Shown: positions 15,909 to 25,432, counted from the stretch's first letter. The stretch is DNA of 33,481 nucleotides from Opitutaceae bacterium UBA3033 (GCA_002367815.1 DFDG01000124.1:14530-48010), one strand, 5' to 3'. A program made the numbers and translations. Notes: a model not told the origin generated them from the letters alone.

Positions 15909-17366
15909 ATGATCGATTTCAAAAAACGCATCCTCTTTGTTGGCTTCGGCGGTGTCGCTGAGTGCACCCTCCCCATTTTGTTCAAGCACATCAAGGTGCC
16001 GGCAAAAAATGTCACAGTGATGGATTTCGCCGAGGTGAAGGGCAAACTGAAGAAATGGACCGCCAAAGGGGTTCACCACGTGCGCAATCGCGTCACTCCG
16101 GAAAATATGGGCACCCTGCTTGGTAAGTATTTGGGTGCGGGTGATCTGCTCATTGATCTGGCATGGAACATCGATGCCCTTGAAATCCTAACTTGGTGTC
16201 GTGATCACGGAGTGCTGTATATCAATACTTCGACGGAACTATGGGATCCCTACGACACTGGTCCCAATGCTCATCCTACGACCAAGACGCTTTATTGGCG
16301 TCACATGAATTTGCGTCGTTTGATGGCCAAGTGGGATACCAAGGGCTCAACGGCCGTGATTGAGCATGGGGCCAACCCCGGACTGATTTCCCATTTTGTA
16401 AAACAAGGGCTGATCGATATCGGTCGGAAACTAATTGCGGACAAGAAACTCAAACCGCGCCAAGCGGAAAAAGTGGCTGAACTTATCCGCACCAAACAGT
16501 TCAACCACCTGTCCCATGCAATTGGCGTAAAAGTCATCCACTGTTCGGAGCGCGACACCCAGATCACCAACCGCCCCAAGCAAGTCGACGAATTCGTCAA
16601 CACTTGGAGCATTGAAGGCTTTCGCGAAGAAGGCACGACCACGGCAGAAATGGGCTGGGGCACTCACGAAAAGACCCTGCCCAAGAATGCATTCCAGCAT
16701 AAGGACGGGCCGAAGAATCAAATCTGTCTCGCCCAGATGGGTATGAACACCTGGGTGCGTTCATGGGTGCCGAATTTTAACATTCAAGGCATGGTTGTTC
16801 GCCATGGCGAAGCATTCACCATCTCTGACAAACTTACCGTTTGGGAGGGCAAGAAGGCTGTGTATCGCCCCACCATGCATTACGCCTATTGTCCTTGTGA
16901 TGAAGCGATTGCATCGCTCAATGAGATGCGCGGTTACAACTATAAGTTGAACGAAAACCAGCGGATCATGAATGACGAGATCACGAGCGGATCAGACATC
17001 CTCGGTGCACTCATCATGGGTCATGGTTACAATTCCTGGTGGGTGGGTTCCGATCTTTCGATTGAGGAATCGCGCCGTCTGGTGCCGCACCAGAACGCCA
17101 CGACCATGCAGGTCGCCATTTCGGTGGTGGGCGCGTGCATGTGGATGATGGAAAATCCGACCGAGGGCGTCTGTGTGCCAGACGAACTGCCGCATGATTA
17201 TATACTGAAAATCGCCAAACCCTATTTGGGCCGTTGGATATCAAAAGCGTCCGATTGGACTCCACTCAAGGGCCGCGACCAGACTTTCCAGAAACACAAC
17301 AAACCCGACCTCGATTTGCGTGATCCGTGGCAGTTTAAAAACTTCCTCGTTACGGATGCAGGTTGA
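15909..17366 (+). CDS. hss: Homospermidine synthase (bacterial, saccharopine-dehydrogenase fold)
   Basis: 485 residues, close to the roughly 477 of characterised bacterial homospermidine synthases and longer than carboxyspermidine dehydrogenases (about 400). The enzyme uses NAD to join two putrescines, or putrescine and spermidine, into sym-homospermidine. The N-terminal Rossmann motif is ILFVGFGGVAE, and VIEHGANPGLISHFVKQGL and AEMGWGTHEKTLP match the family. An ornithine decarboxylase gene starts 15 bases after the stop and would supply putrescine, which supports this call over saccharopine or carboxyspermidine dehydrogenase. An 88-base gap separates it from argC; a weak GCCAAT/ATTGGC hairpin at 15823-15842 has no T-run, so read-through from argC is possible. 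Confidence 0.87.
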   Translation: MIDFKKRILFVGFGGVAECTLPILFKHIKVPAKNVTVMDFAEVKGKLKKWTAKGVHHVRNRVTPENMGTLLGKYLGAGDLLIDLAWNIDALEILTWCRDHGVLYINTSTELWDPYDTGPNAHPTTKTLYWRHMNLRRLMAKWDTKGSTAVIEHGANPGLISHFVKQGLIDIGRKLIADKKLKPRQAEKVAELIRTKQFNHLSHAIGVKVIHCSERDTQITNRPKQVDEFVNTWSIEGFREEGTTTAEMGWGTHEKTLPKNAFQHKDGPKNQICLAQMGMNTWVRSWVPNFNIQGMVVRHGEAFTISDKLTVWEGKKAVYRPTMHYAYCPCDEAIASLNEMRGYNYKLNENQRIMNDEITSGSDILGALIMGHGYNSWWVGSDLSIEESRRLVPHQNATTMQVAISVVGACMWMMENPTEGVCVPDELPHDYILKIAKPYLGRWISKASDWTPLKGRDQTFQKHNKPDLDLRDPWQFKNFLVTDAG

Positions 17367-17381
17367 TCGACCCACCTGACT

Positions 17382-18521
17382 ATGATTTCGCGCCCCCGTC
17401 TGCAGCAACTGGCCAAGGAACACGGCACGCCACTTTTTGTGGTTGATCACGCAGCTTTGCGCAAAGCTTACCGGGAATTCCGCCGGCATCTTCCGCGGGT
17501 TCAGGTATATTATGCAGTCAAGGCCAACCCGGATGCGGAGATTGTGCGCACCTTGTTTGCCGAAGGAGCCAGCTTCGACGTCGCTTCGATGCCGGAGTTC
17601 ATGATCGTTTACCAAAACATCAAACGGATGCCGGCCAAGGAGCGGCAACAATGGATCTGGGACAAAATAATCTACGCCAATCCGACGAAGCCCGTCGATA
17701 CGCTTGAGCAGCTCAATAAATACAAGCCACTCGTTACTTTCGACAACCTTGAGGAAATTCACAAAATCAAGCGTCACGCGCCCAATGCCGGTTTGGCGCT
17801 CCGTTTGAAAGTGCCGAATACCGGTGCGATGGTGGAACTTTCATCAAAGTTCGGGGCATCACCCGGTGAGGCGGTTGATCTCATCCTTGAGGCCGATCGT
17901 GTTGGGCTCACGGTTGAAGGCATCAGCTTCCATGTGGGCAGCCAGACCACAAACTTTGACAACTATGTTCAGGCGTTAAGCCTATCGGCTAATATTTTTA
18001 AGGAAGCCCGTGATCGTGGTTACACGAAAATGAACCTGCTCGACATCGGCGGTGGTTTTCCCGCGCCATACGATGCATCGGTCCGGCCGTTTCCAGAGTT
18101 GGCCAAGGTCATCAATACCGAGTTGGATCGGCTGTTTCCGAAGGACATCGAGATCCTCGCCGAGCCCGGTCGTTTCCTTGCCGCCGTTTGCGGCACTTCG
18201 ATTGCTGCTATCATTGGCAAAGCGGTGCGCGATGGCAAAACCAGCTACTACATCAACGATGGAGTTTACCACACTTACTCGGGAGTGATCTTCGACCACT
18301 GCAAATACCCGGTGCACGCGTTCAAGAAAGGGAAGACCAGTATTTGCTCGGTCTTCGGTCCTACCTGCGATGCATTGGACGTGATTTCGATGGCAGAAAA
18401 TCTGCCGGATCTTCAGCGGGACGACCTCGTCTATAGCGTAAATATCGGCGCTTACAGTCACGCCTCGGCAACTTACTTTAACGGCTTTCCCCCGGCTAAA
18501 GTCGTCCACGTAAATCAGTAG
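17382..18521 (+). CDS. Ornithine decarboxylase, alanine-racemase-fold (eukaryote-like) type
   Basis: 379 residues. A PLP enzyme that decarboxylates ornithine to putrescine. YYAVKANP holds the PLP lysine K47. HVGSQ (184 on), GGGFP (223 on) and EPGRF (261 on) bind cofactor phosphate. FGPTCDALD (325 on) has the Cys-Asp pair, C329-D330, that completes the second subunit's active site in ODC dimers. This pair favours ornithine over the related diaminopimelate and carboxynorspermidine decarboxylases. Lysine activity cannot be excluded from sequence. It follows the homospermidine synthase by 15 bases and the two are surely co-transcribed. It converges on argJ, whose product supplies ornithine. Confidence 0.9.
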   Translation: MISRPRLQQLAKEHGTPLFVVDHAALRKAYREFRRHLPRVQVYYAVKANPDAEIVRTLFAEGASFDVASMPEFMIVYQNIKRMPAKERQQWIWDKIIYANPTKPVDTLEQLNKYKPLVTFDNLEEIHKIKRHAPNAGLALRLKVPNTGAMVELSSKFGASPGEAVDLILEADRVGLTVEGISFHVGSQTTNFDNYVQALSLSANIFKEARDRGYTKMNLLDIGGGFPAPYDASVRPFPELAKVINTELDRLFPKDIEILAEPGRFLAAVCGTSIAAIIGKAVRDGKTSYYINDGVYHTYSGVIFDHCKYPVHAFKKGKTSICSVFGPTCDALDVISMAENLPDLQRDDLVYSVNIGAYSHASATYFNGFPPAKVVHVNQ

Positions 18522-18568
18522 GCAGCGACCTTGATCGCGTTGCTTTCGAGTCCCCTTGCCGACCGATA

Positions 18569-19885
18569 TCAGCTCCGATAATCGGCGTTTTCACTTACGT
18601 ATTCGTGGGTCAGGTCACCGCCAATGACCACGGCGGATGCCTGCCCGAGGCCCAGATCAACCTCGATCTCCACGCATCGTTCATGTGGAGGAAAATTCAC
18701 GGCAGGAGAATATACGCCGTCAGTGGGCGCCACGCTTTGGTATAGTTCGGTGTCGCGCAGGTGGGCGACCAGTAAGTTCTCTTTGTGCGGGTCCAACTTG
18801 AATACCCCATCGGCAAATATCTCTATGCCACCCATTCTTAGTCGAAGTCGCGCCAGATCCAATCCAGCCGCTTGGGCTCCGACGTGCTTGCCGATCGCCT
18901 GCACCAGTCGACCAACATTGGGGTCATTGCCGGCCACGGCGCATTTGAACAGAGGGGCGTTGACGATGGCCTTACCTAGGTGTCGCGCCGTGTCAAAATC
19001 CGGCGCTTGATGGACCTTTACCTTTATGACGTGCCGAACTCCTTCCCCGTTGCGGACCACATCTTCGGCCAGATCACGGCAGACAGTGGCGAGTCCAGCT
19101 TCGAAGTCCGCCATGTCAGAACAGGTAATCTTGCCCGAAGATAACACTACCACGGTGTCGGAAGTGCTCGTATCACTATCGATGCTGATGCTGTTGAAAC
19201 TTGGTTCAACCACCCGGACCAGCATGGCACGGAGGTCATCGCGTGAGACCGCAATGTCAGTCAGGATATAGACGAGCATCGTGGCCAGATTGGGTTCAAT
19301 CATACCGGCCCCTTTGGCAATCCCTACGATGCTACCGTTCCCGAGATCAATCCGGCGTATTTTTGGATATAAGTCTGTTGTGACTATCCCTTCAGCGGCG
19401 GGCAGGATAGATTGGCCCTGCAACGAGGGTAGGATATTTGGTAATGCCCCCAACATCTCATCCACGGGTAGACTCCAGCCAATCACACCGGTGGAGGAGG
19501 GGAGAACTTCGCCCGGTTGAATATCCAATAACTCTGCAACCTTGGCGCAGATTTTCTCTGCGGTTGCTTCGCCATCCGGGGCACAGACGTTGGAAATTTT
19601 ATTGTTAATCACGACTGCCCTCCAGCACTTCTCTTGCAATCGCCTCCGGCCGATCAATACTGGGGCTCCGGGCATCGCATTGCGCGTGAACATGGCGGCG
19701 AAAAGCTCGGTGGATTCGTCGAGGGTGAGCAAAGTGAGCGTCATTTTCGCGGGCTTAGGGGTTTCGCGAGGAATGAAATTGAATCGCACGCTACCAACAC
19801 GAAAACCGTCCGGCAGTTTAGCTTGGCTGGCGAGCCAGTCGCGATGAGCTTGCTGTGATGAGAAGATTAGGGAAGTGCTCGACAC
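18569..19885 (-). CDS. argJ: Bifunctional glutamate N-acetyltransferase / ornithine acetyltransferase (ArgJ), divergent
   Basis: 438 residues from GTG 19885, read as MSSTSLIFSSQQAHRDWLAS. The frame stays open to a TTG at 19948 (459 residues), so the start is uncertain; there is no ATG near. ArgJ moves acetyl from N-acetylornithine to glutamate, and many also use acetyl-CoA. The precursor self-cleaves before a Thr: KGAGMIEPNLATML has it at residue 202. The oxyanion-hole motif SSTGVIG and the end DLTHEYVSENADYR are normal. The usual NSGNANA-type motif is replaced by VINNKISNVCAPDG, an unusual variant. It runs opposite to the other arg genes and converges on the decarboxylase gene. Confidence 0.9.
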   Translation of the reverse strand: MSSTSLIFSSQQAHRDWLASQAKLPDGFRVGSVRFNFIPRETPKPAKMTLTLLTLDESTELFAAMFTRNAMPGAPVLIGRRRLQEKCWRAVVINNKISNVCAPDGEATAEKICAKVAELLDIQPGEVLPSSTGVIGWSLPVDEMLGALPNILPSLQGQSILPAAEGIVTTDLYPKIRRIDLGNGSIVGIAKGAGMIEPNLATMLVYILTDIAVSRDDLRAMLVRVVEPSFNSISIDSDTSTSDTVVVLSSGKITCSDMADFEAGLATVCRDLAEDVVRNGEGVRHVIKVKVHQAPDFDTARHLGKAIVNAPLFKCAVAGNDPNVGRLVQAIGKHVGAQAAGLDLARLRLRMGGIEIFADGVFKLDPHKENLLVAHLRDTELYQSVAPTDGVYSPAVNFPPHERCVEIEVDLGLGQASAVVIGGDLTHEYVSENADYRS

Positions 19886-20072
19886 GTTTAAAAGCACTGA
19901 GGCCGTGTCGTCATGGAGTGAAGCGAAAATATCATGGGAAGGGCGCAACCGTTAGGGAGAATTTTTATTTTAGTGGAAATACTAGGGTGAAGTGAGGTAG
20001 AGCGTGGTTGTTGTACGACTGTTTTATTTCTCCACCATTTTCCCAACCCACCCGCATAGGTCACACTAATTG

Positions 20073-20954
20073 ATGAATGTTTCCGAAGTCACCGCCAAGG
20101 CCAAGGTGTTGCTTGAAGCACTGCCTTACATCCAACGTTTTCGTGGCTCCACCTTCGTGGTCAAATATGGGGGCAGTTTTATGGACGACCCAGATCCCAC
20201 CAAACGCAATGATGTGGCTTGTGACATCGCGTTTCTTGCCGCGGTTGGGATCAATGTTGTCGTGGTTCACGGCGGAGGAAAATCAATCACGCGCGCGATG
20301 GACGAATCAGGCCTGAAGGCCAACTTTATCAATGGCCTGCGCGTGACTGATGAAGCGACCATTGCCGTGGTCAAACGAACTTTGGACGAAGTGGTAAACA
20401 AAGATGTTTGTGAAGCCATCAGTTTGGCTCGTGGCACGCCCAAAGGGATGTCGGGCGATTCGGTGCTCGTATGTGAGAAACTACAGAAGGATGACGATGA
20501 TCAACCGGTTGATTTAGGGTTTGTCGGCGAGGTGACTGAAGTGAAGATCAAACTGATCAAGAAGGAACTCAGTGAAGGATTCATTCCCGTCATTTCACCA
20601 GTGGCCACGGGCTATGATGGCAGACCTTACAATGTAAACGCTGATTTGGTGGCCAGCCGTGTCGCAGGCGCTATGCGGGCCCGGCGGTTGGTGTTCATGA
20701 GTGATGTCCCTGGGTTACTGTCGGATCCAACCGATCCGGAATCTTTGATCTCCACGTTGAAGATTAGTCAGGTGGATTTACTTAAGAAAAAAGGCATTAT
20801 CGGGAAAGGAATGCGCCCCAAGGTGCAAAGTGCCATTCGTGCGCTTGAGGCGGGGGTGCGCCGTGTTCACTTTATCGATGGCCGATTACAGCACAGTCTT
20901 CTGTTGGAGATATTCACCGACAAAGGTATCGGCACTGAAATCGTCCACGATTGA
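20073..20954 (+). CDS. argB: Acetylglutamate kinase
   Basis: 293 residues from ATG 20073; a TTG three bases earlier is a weaker option. It phosphorylates N-acetylglutamate, the second step of arginine synthesis. VVKYGGSFMDD near the N-terminus binds ATP phosphate, VVVVHGGGKSITRAM binds substrate, and VSRVAGAMRARRLVFMSDVPG and GIIGKGMRPKVQSAI complete the amino-acid-kinase fold. An N-terminal helix (residues 1-20) resembles that of hexameric, arginine-inhibited kinases, so feedback inhibition is likely. The 187-base gap to the divergent argJ start must hold promoters for both, but I see no clear hexamers or ARG box. Confidence 0.96.
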   Translation: MNVSEVTAKAKVLLEALPYIQRFRGSTFVVKYGGSFMDDPDPTKRNDVACDIAFLAAVGINVVVVHGGGKSITRAMDESGLKANFINGLRVTDEATIAVVKRTLDEVVNKDVCEAISLARGTPKGMSGDSVLVCEKLQKDDDDQPVDLGFVGEVTEVKIKLIKKELSEGFIPVISPVATGYDGRPYNVNADLVASRVAGAMRARRLVFMSDVPGLLSDPTDPESLISTLKISQVDLLKKKGIIGKGMRPKVQSAIRALEAGVRRVHFIDGRLQHSLLLEIFTDKGIGTEIVHD

Positions 20955-21030
20955 GCATTGCTGAACATCTTTCGATTGGTCTGTTTGCTGGACGCTGAGC
21001 AAGCATGTTTAGGATTCGATCATCACCTTC

Positions 21031-22248
21031 ATGACCCAACCATCCATCATCCGCACCGCCACCGCTGAGCTCTACGATGCTTACGTCGTGAAAAACTATG
21101 CCCGCGCTCCGCTGACATTGGTGCGTGGAAGTGGAACCCAAGTTTGGGATGATGCGGGTAATGCCTATCTGGATTTTACTTCAGGCATTGCGGTAAGTGC
21201 GCTGGGCCATTGCCACCCGCATTGGGTGGCGGCGATTCACCGTCAATCCTCAGAACTCATCCACACGAGCAATCTTTACCGCAACCCCAACCAGGGGGAA
21301 CTGGCTCGTCGGCTCGTCGGTTATGCGGGTCCCGGACGGGTCTTTTTCTGCAACAGTGGAGGGGAAGCCGACGAGGCGTTGATCAAATTGGCCCGCCTGC
21401 ATGGCTTTGCGAAAAGCGGCGAGGACGGCAAGTGCTACAAAATCATTTGTGCCAAGCAAGCATTCCACGGTCGGATGTTTGGTGGTATGAGCGCGACTCC
21501 CCAGGAAAAGATTCAAAAGGGATTCCGCCCTTTGGTGCCCGGATTTTCATTTGGTGAACTCAACAATCTGCAAAGTTTCGCCGATCTCGTGGACGATCAA
21601 ACTACCGCTATTCTCGTTGAGACAATTCAAGGCGAAGGCGGCATCAATCCCTGTTCGGCAGAGTTTCTCATCGGGCTCCGGCGGTTATGTGATAAGCACA
21701 ACCTACTGCTCATGCTGGACGAAGTGCAGTGTGGCATTGGGCGCACGGGCACTTTTTATGCCTTTGAAGCATCCGGAGTGCGTCCTGATGCCATTGCGAT
21801 GGCGAAGGGCTTGGGTGGTGGATTCCCCATCGGCGCGATCTGGCTCGGTGAAAATTGTGCCGAATTGTTTCAACCCGGCTCCCATGGCACGACTTTTGGC
21901 GGCACGCCCCTAGCCTGTGCGGCCGGTCTGGCCGTGTTGGATGTCATCGAACGAGAACAGCTTTTGAGCAAAGTGCGCGCAAACAGCGCAACTTGGATTC
22001 AGGCCCTGGGACTGGTGGCGGCAAAGTTTCCCCAGCAAATTTTGGCGGTGCGTGGTCGGGGATACTTGGTTGGGTTACAGCTGGCGGGTGATCCGGCCCC
22101 ATACGTCAATGCTCTGCGGGAACGGGGTTTGCTGGTGGTGGCAGCGGGCAACAACGTCATAAGGGTGCTGCCTCCATTGATTGCCACCGTAGATGAATTG
22201 ATGAAAGCGACCTCAATTCTTGAGGCAGTGCTCGTGGCCAAGGCGTAA
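21031..22248 (+). CDS. argD: Acetylornithine aminotransferase
   Basis: 405 residues. A PLP class III aminotransferase that turns N-acetylglutamate semialdehyde into N-acetylornithine with glutamate as donor. The PLP lysine is K259 in AIAMAKGLGGGFPIGA. LLMLDEVQCGIGRTG holds the ring-nitrogen Asp, D230. FFCNSGGEADEALIKLAR is a small variation on the common NSGAEANEAAIKLAR. It lies 76 bases after argB and 60 before argF on the same strand, a probable operon. Such enzymes often also act on succinyl-diaminopimelate in lysine synthesis. Confidence 0.94.
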   Translation: MTQPSIIRTATAELYDAYVVKNYARAPLTLVRGSGTQVWDDAGNAYLDFTSGIAVSALGHCHPHWVAAIHRQSSELIHTSNLYRNPNQGELARRLVGYAGPGRVFFCNSGGEADEALIKLARLHGFAKSGEDGKCYKIICAKQAFHGRMFGGMSATPQEKIQKGFRPLVPGFSFGELNNLQSFADLVDDQTTAILVETIQGEGGINPCSAEFLIGLRRLCDKHNLLLMLDEVQCGIGRTGTFYAFEASGVRPDAIAMAKGLGGGFPIGAIWLGENCAELFQPGSHGTTFGGTPLACAAGLAVLDVIEREQLLSKVRANSATWIQALGLVAAKFPQQILAVRGRGYLVGLQLAGDPAPYVNALRERGLLVVAAGNNVIRVLPPLIATVDELMKATSILEAVLVAKA

Positions 22249-22308
22249 TAAATTCCCGAAACTTTTCCTCGTGGGTTGTGGACCGAGGGTATAAAATGAT
22301 CGGCTTTC

Positions 22309-23253
22309 ATGAAACATTTCCTCAAAGAGACTGACTTTGTGGCTCACGAATTACCTGAGCTGTTTGCGCTGGCCCAGAGTCTAAAGCAGGATCGTGGTCG
22401 GAAATCCAACCCAGCTCTGGCCGGGCAAACCTGGGCTATGATTTTCTCGAAATCATCCACGCGCACGCGGGTGTCTTTTGAAGTCGGTATCCATGAGTTG
22501 GGTGGCAATCAGATTTTCCTGAATAAGAATGACATCCAACTTGGCCGTGGAGAGACGATTGCTGATACGGCCCGCGTTTTGTCCCGTTTTGTGCATGGAC
22601 TCGTGGTGAGAACCTTTGATCACAATGAAGTCCAACAATTGGCCGATGTTGGCACGGTTCCAGTCATCAACGCCTTGACTGATTTGCTTCATCCCTGCCA
22701 ATCGTTCGCCGATGCGTTCACCATGGCAGAGCGTTGGGCCGGTGGCCCCGACCTCGTAGGCTCATTACGGGGCCGCAAGATAGCTTTCGTGGGTGATCGG
22801 GGTTGCAACGTGGCCAATTCATGGATTCTGGCGGCCAATCTTTTCGGTATGAAAATTTCGTTAGCCGGTCCGGACGGCTTTGATGCTGCACCAGAATTTG
22901 ATCAGCTGCTTGAAAGCGAAGGTTATACCAAAGGTTATGAATTCACGACTGATCCGTTCGAGGCTGTGCACGATGCCGATGTCGTCTACACCGATGTTTG
23001 GATCAGTATGGGCAAGGAAGAGGAATCGGCAGAACGGATCAAATTAATGTCTCCATTTTCAGTTACTTCCAAATTGATGGCCGCAGCCAAACCAGATGCC
23101 CTTTTCATGCACTGCCTTCCGGCCCATGCTGGACAGGAAGTGACGCAAGAGGTTCTGGACAGTCCCCGTTCGATTATTTTCGACCAAGCGGAAAATCGCC
23201 TCCACATGCAGAAAGCCATTATGGCCACATTGGCTCTAGCCGCCCGGGCTTAA
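22309..23253 (+). CDS. argF: Ornithine carbamoyltransferase
   Basis: 314 residues. It condenses ornithine with carbamoyl phosphate to citrulline, so it competes with the decarboxylase for ornithine. SKSSTRTRVSFEVG is the carbamoyl-phosphate loop. LLHPCQSFADAFT and the ornithine/catalytic motif FMHCLPAHAGQEVT are both present, and the Cys of HCLP distinguishes it from aspartate carbamoyltransferase. WISMGKEEE matches the SMG loop of the family. It precedes argG by 28 bases. Confidence 0.96.
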   Translation: MKHFLKETDFVAHELPELFALAQSLKQDRGRKSNPALAGQTWAMIFSKSSTRTRVSFEVGIHELGGNQIFLNKNDIQLGRGETIADTARVLSRFVHGLVVRTFDHNEVQQLADVGTVPVINALTDLLHPCQSFADAFTMAERWAGGPDLVGSLRGRKIAFVGDRGCNVANSWILAANLFGMKISLAGPDGFDAAPEFDQLLESEGYTKGYEFTTDPFEAVHDADVVYTDVWISMGKEEESAERIKLMSPFSVTSKLMAAAKPDALFMHCLPAHAGQEVTQEVLDSPRSIIFDQAENRLHMQKAIMATLALAARA

Positions 23254-23281
23254 ACAAAACACTCATTCAACTGTTCCACTC

Positions 23282-24508
23282 ATGAAAATCGTGCTCGCAT
23301 ACTCTGGAGGCCTCGACACCTCCGTCATCGTCAAATGGCTCAAAGAAACATATGCCGCCGAAATTGTCACCTTTGCGGCTGACATCGGACAGGAAGAAGA
23401 GCTGAAGGGTCTCGATAAAAAGGCCCTTAAGACCGGAGCTTCCAAGCACTACACGCTTGATTTGGTCGAGGAATTTGCGAGCGACTACATCTTCCCAATG
23501 ATTCGCGCCAATGCGATTTATGAAGGCCAATATTTTCTCGGCACCTCAATTGCCCGGCCCTTGATTGCCAAGGCACAGGTGGAGATTGCGAAGAAGGAAA
23601 AGGCTGATACGGTGTCGCATGGTGCCACCGGCAAGGGCAACGACCAGTGCCGTTTTGAACTGACCTACATGGCTCTCGCTCCTCATTTGCAGATAATTGC
23701 ACCCTGGAAAATAGAGGCATACCGTAAGCTTTTTCCGGGTCGGGCAGAGATGATAGCCTACTGCACCAAGCATAAGATTCCCGTCGAGGCCTCACTCAAG
23801 AAACCGTATTCGATGGATCGAAACCTGCTCCACATTTCCTATGAAGCGGGCATTCTCGAAGACCCTTGGTTTGATCCGACAACCAAGAAGAACAAAGGCA
23901 TGTTTAAGCTTTCAGTTTCTCCGGAGGATGCACCTGACAAGGCTGAGTATGTTGAACTCGATTTCGTGAAAGGCGATTGTGTGGCGGTGAATGGCAAGCA
24001 ACTCACCCCGGGTGCCGTGCTCAAGACACTCAACAAACTTGGTGGCAAGCATGGCATTGGACGGGTCGATCTCGTGGAGAATAGGTTTGTCGGTATGAAA
24101 TCGCGTGGCGTTTACGAGACCCCTGGTGGCACGATCCTGATGCAGGCCCATCGGCAGGTGGAATCACTCACCTTGGATCGGGAGGTAATGCATCTGCGGG
24201 ATGGATTGATTCCGAAATATGCACAACTCATCTACAATGGCTTTTGGTTCGCACCGGAGCGCGAGATGCTGCAGAGCATGATTGATGACAGCCAGCGCTA
24301 CGTCACCGGCACGGTGCGTCTGAAGCTCTACAAAGGAAACATCATCACGTGCGGTCGTAAGTCGAAATATTCTCTCTACGACGAGAACATTGCCTCCATG
24401 GAGGGCGTGCAGAGTTGGTATAACCAAAGTGATGCCACCGGTTTTATTCGCCTGAATGGGCTTAGGTTGCGGGCGCGCAGTTTGGTTCAGCGTGGACCAA
24501 AGAAATAA
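23282..24508 (+). CDS. argG: Argininosuccinate synthase
   Basis: 408 residues, normal for the family. It joins citrulline and aspartate using ATP. The ATP pyrophosphatase loop AYSGGLDTSVIVKWL is at the N-terminus, SHGATGKGNDQCRFELTY holds substrate contacts, and KKPYSMDRNLLHISYEAG follows. It is the last gene of the argB-D-F-G run and is closed by a terminator. argH, which would complete the pathway, is not in this window. Confidence 0.97.
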   Translation: MKIVLAYSGGLDTSVIVKWLKETYAAEIVTFAADIGQEEELKGLDKKALKTGASKHYTLDLVEEFASDYIFPMIRANAIYEGQYFLGTSIARPLIAKAQVEIAKKEKADTVSHGATGKGNDQCRFELTYMALAPHLQIIAPWKIEAYRKLFPGRAEMIAYCTKHKIPVEASLKKPYSMDRNLLHISYEAGILEDPWFDPTTKKNKGMFKLSVSPEDAPDKAEYVELDFVKGDCVAVNGKQLTPGAVLKTLNKLGGKHGIGRVDLVENRFVGMKSRGVYETPGGTILMQAHRQVESLTLDREVMHLRDGLIPKYAQLIYNGFWFAPEREMLQSMIDDSQRYVTGTVRLKLYKGNIITCGRKSKYSLYDENIASMEGVQSWYNQSDATGFIRLNGLRLRARSLVQRGPKK

Positions 24509-24528
24509 GGCTGACCCCGGATTTTTTC

Positions 24529-24559
24529 AAAAGCGTGTCTTGGTGAGACGCGCTTTTTT
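24529..24559 (+). terminator. Rho-independent terminator after argG
   Basis: The stem AAGCGTGTCT / AGACGCGCTT has one G-U type pair and a TGGTG loop, followed by six T. It closes the arginine run. Confidence 0.92.
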
Positions 24560-24607
24560 GTCCACGTGCTTGACGCCAATGAGAGCCGGTGTGTTTTGGA
24601 GGAACCC

Positions 24608-25378
24608 ATGAAACTATCCCAAGTTGCCGCCCAACTTTATACTTTGCGTGATCATTGCCAGACGGCTGAAGCGCTGGCCTCAACGGCCAGGAAGGTCAGG
24701 GATATTGGCTATACGGCCGTGCAGTTGAGTGGTATCGGCCCAATCCCGGATGCCGAAGTCGTGGCCATAATGAAAGGGGAGGGATTGCATGTCTGTGCAA
24801 CCCACGAACCTTCGCAACAAATTTTAGATGAACCGGAGAAAGCCGTGGAACATATGCAAAGGTTGGGTTGCACCCTGACGGCTTACCCTTATCCAGTTGG
24901 CGTTGATTTCACCAGTGCGGAACAAGTGAAAACATTGGCGAGAAAGTTGGACGCAGCAGGGGCCGTATTCCGAAAAGCAGGTATGACGCTGGGATATCAT
25001 AACCATGCCATTGAATTTGTAAAATTCGAAGGCGCGCCGGTGCTTGAGTATATTTACGCCAATACCTCGCCGGAGAATCTCGTGGCGGAAATTGATACCT
25101 TCTGGATTCATTACGGTGGCGGCGACGTTGTGGAATGGGTTAAGAAATTGGCAGGCCGCCAACCTTTTATACACTTGAAAGACTACGGGTTTACGCCGGA
25201 GAACAAACACATCTGGTGTGAGATTGGGGCCGGCAACCTGCCATTTGACCGTATTATCGCCGAAGCTGAGGCGGGAGGATGTGAATGGTTTATCGTCGAG
25301 CAGGATACTTGTCCGGGCGATCCTTTTGCATCGCTGAAACAAAGTTTTGATTACATCAAAGCGAACTTGATCAGCTGA
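24608..25378 (+). CDS. Sugar phosphate isomerase/epimerase-like TIM-barrel protein
   Basis: 256 residues from ATG 24608, chosen because GGAGG lies 6 bases upstream; a longer frame from 24566 has no such site. The protein belongs to the xylose-isomerase-like (AP endonuclease 2) superfamily. Likely metal or substrate residues sit at strand ends: CATHEP, LGYHNHAIEF, AEIDTFWIHYGG, FIHLKDY and WFIVEQD. Relatives isomerise or epimerise ketoses, inositol derivatives or hydroxypyruvate, and the substrate cannot be told here. No signal peptide is seen. It follows the argG terminator and precedes a pseudogene. Confidence 0.85.
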   Translation: MKLSQVAAQLYTLRDHCQTAEALASTARKVRDIGYTAVQLSGIGPIPDAEVVAIMKGEGLHVCATHEPSQQILDEPEKAVEHMQRLGCTLTAYPYPVGVDFTSAEQVKTLARKLDAAGAVFRKAGMTLGYHNHAIEFVKFEGAPVLEYIYANTSPENLVAEIDTFWIHYGGGDVVEWVKKLAGRQPFIHLKDYGFTPENKHIWCEIGAGNLPFDRIIAEAEAGGCEWFIVEQDTCPGDPFASLKQSFDYIKANLIS

Positions 25379-25432
25379 AGGGTTGGGCCAATTCGGTCAC
25401 GCTGAGATAGATCGATTGCCTACGGTGTGGTC

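Noticed and set aside
17982..18509. 175-codon minus-strand frame inside the ornithine decarboxylase gene
   Set aside because: Shadow of the decarboxylase, whose catalytic motifs are all in the plus frame.
19886..20072. ARG-box operator between argJ and argB
   Set aside because: I looked for an ArgR-type palindrome in this divergent gap and saw none good enough to report.
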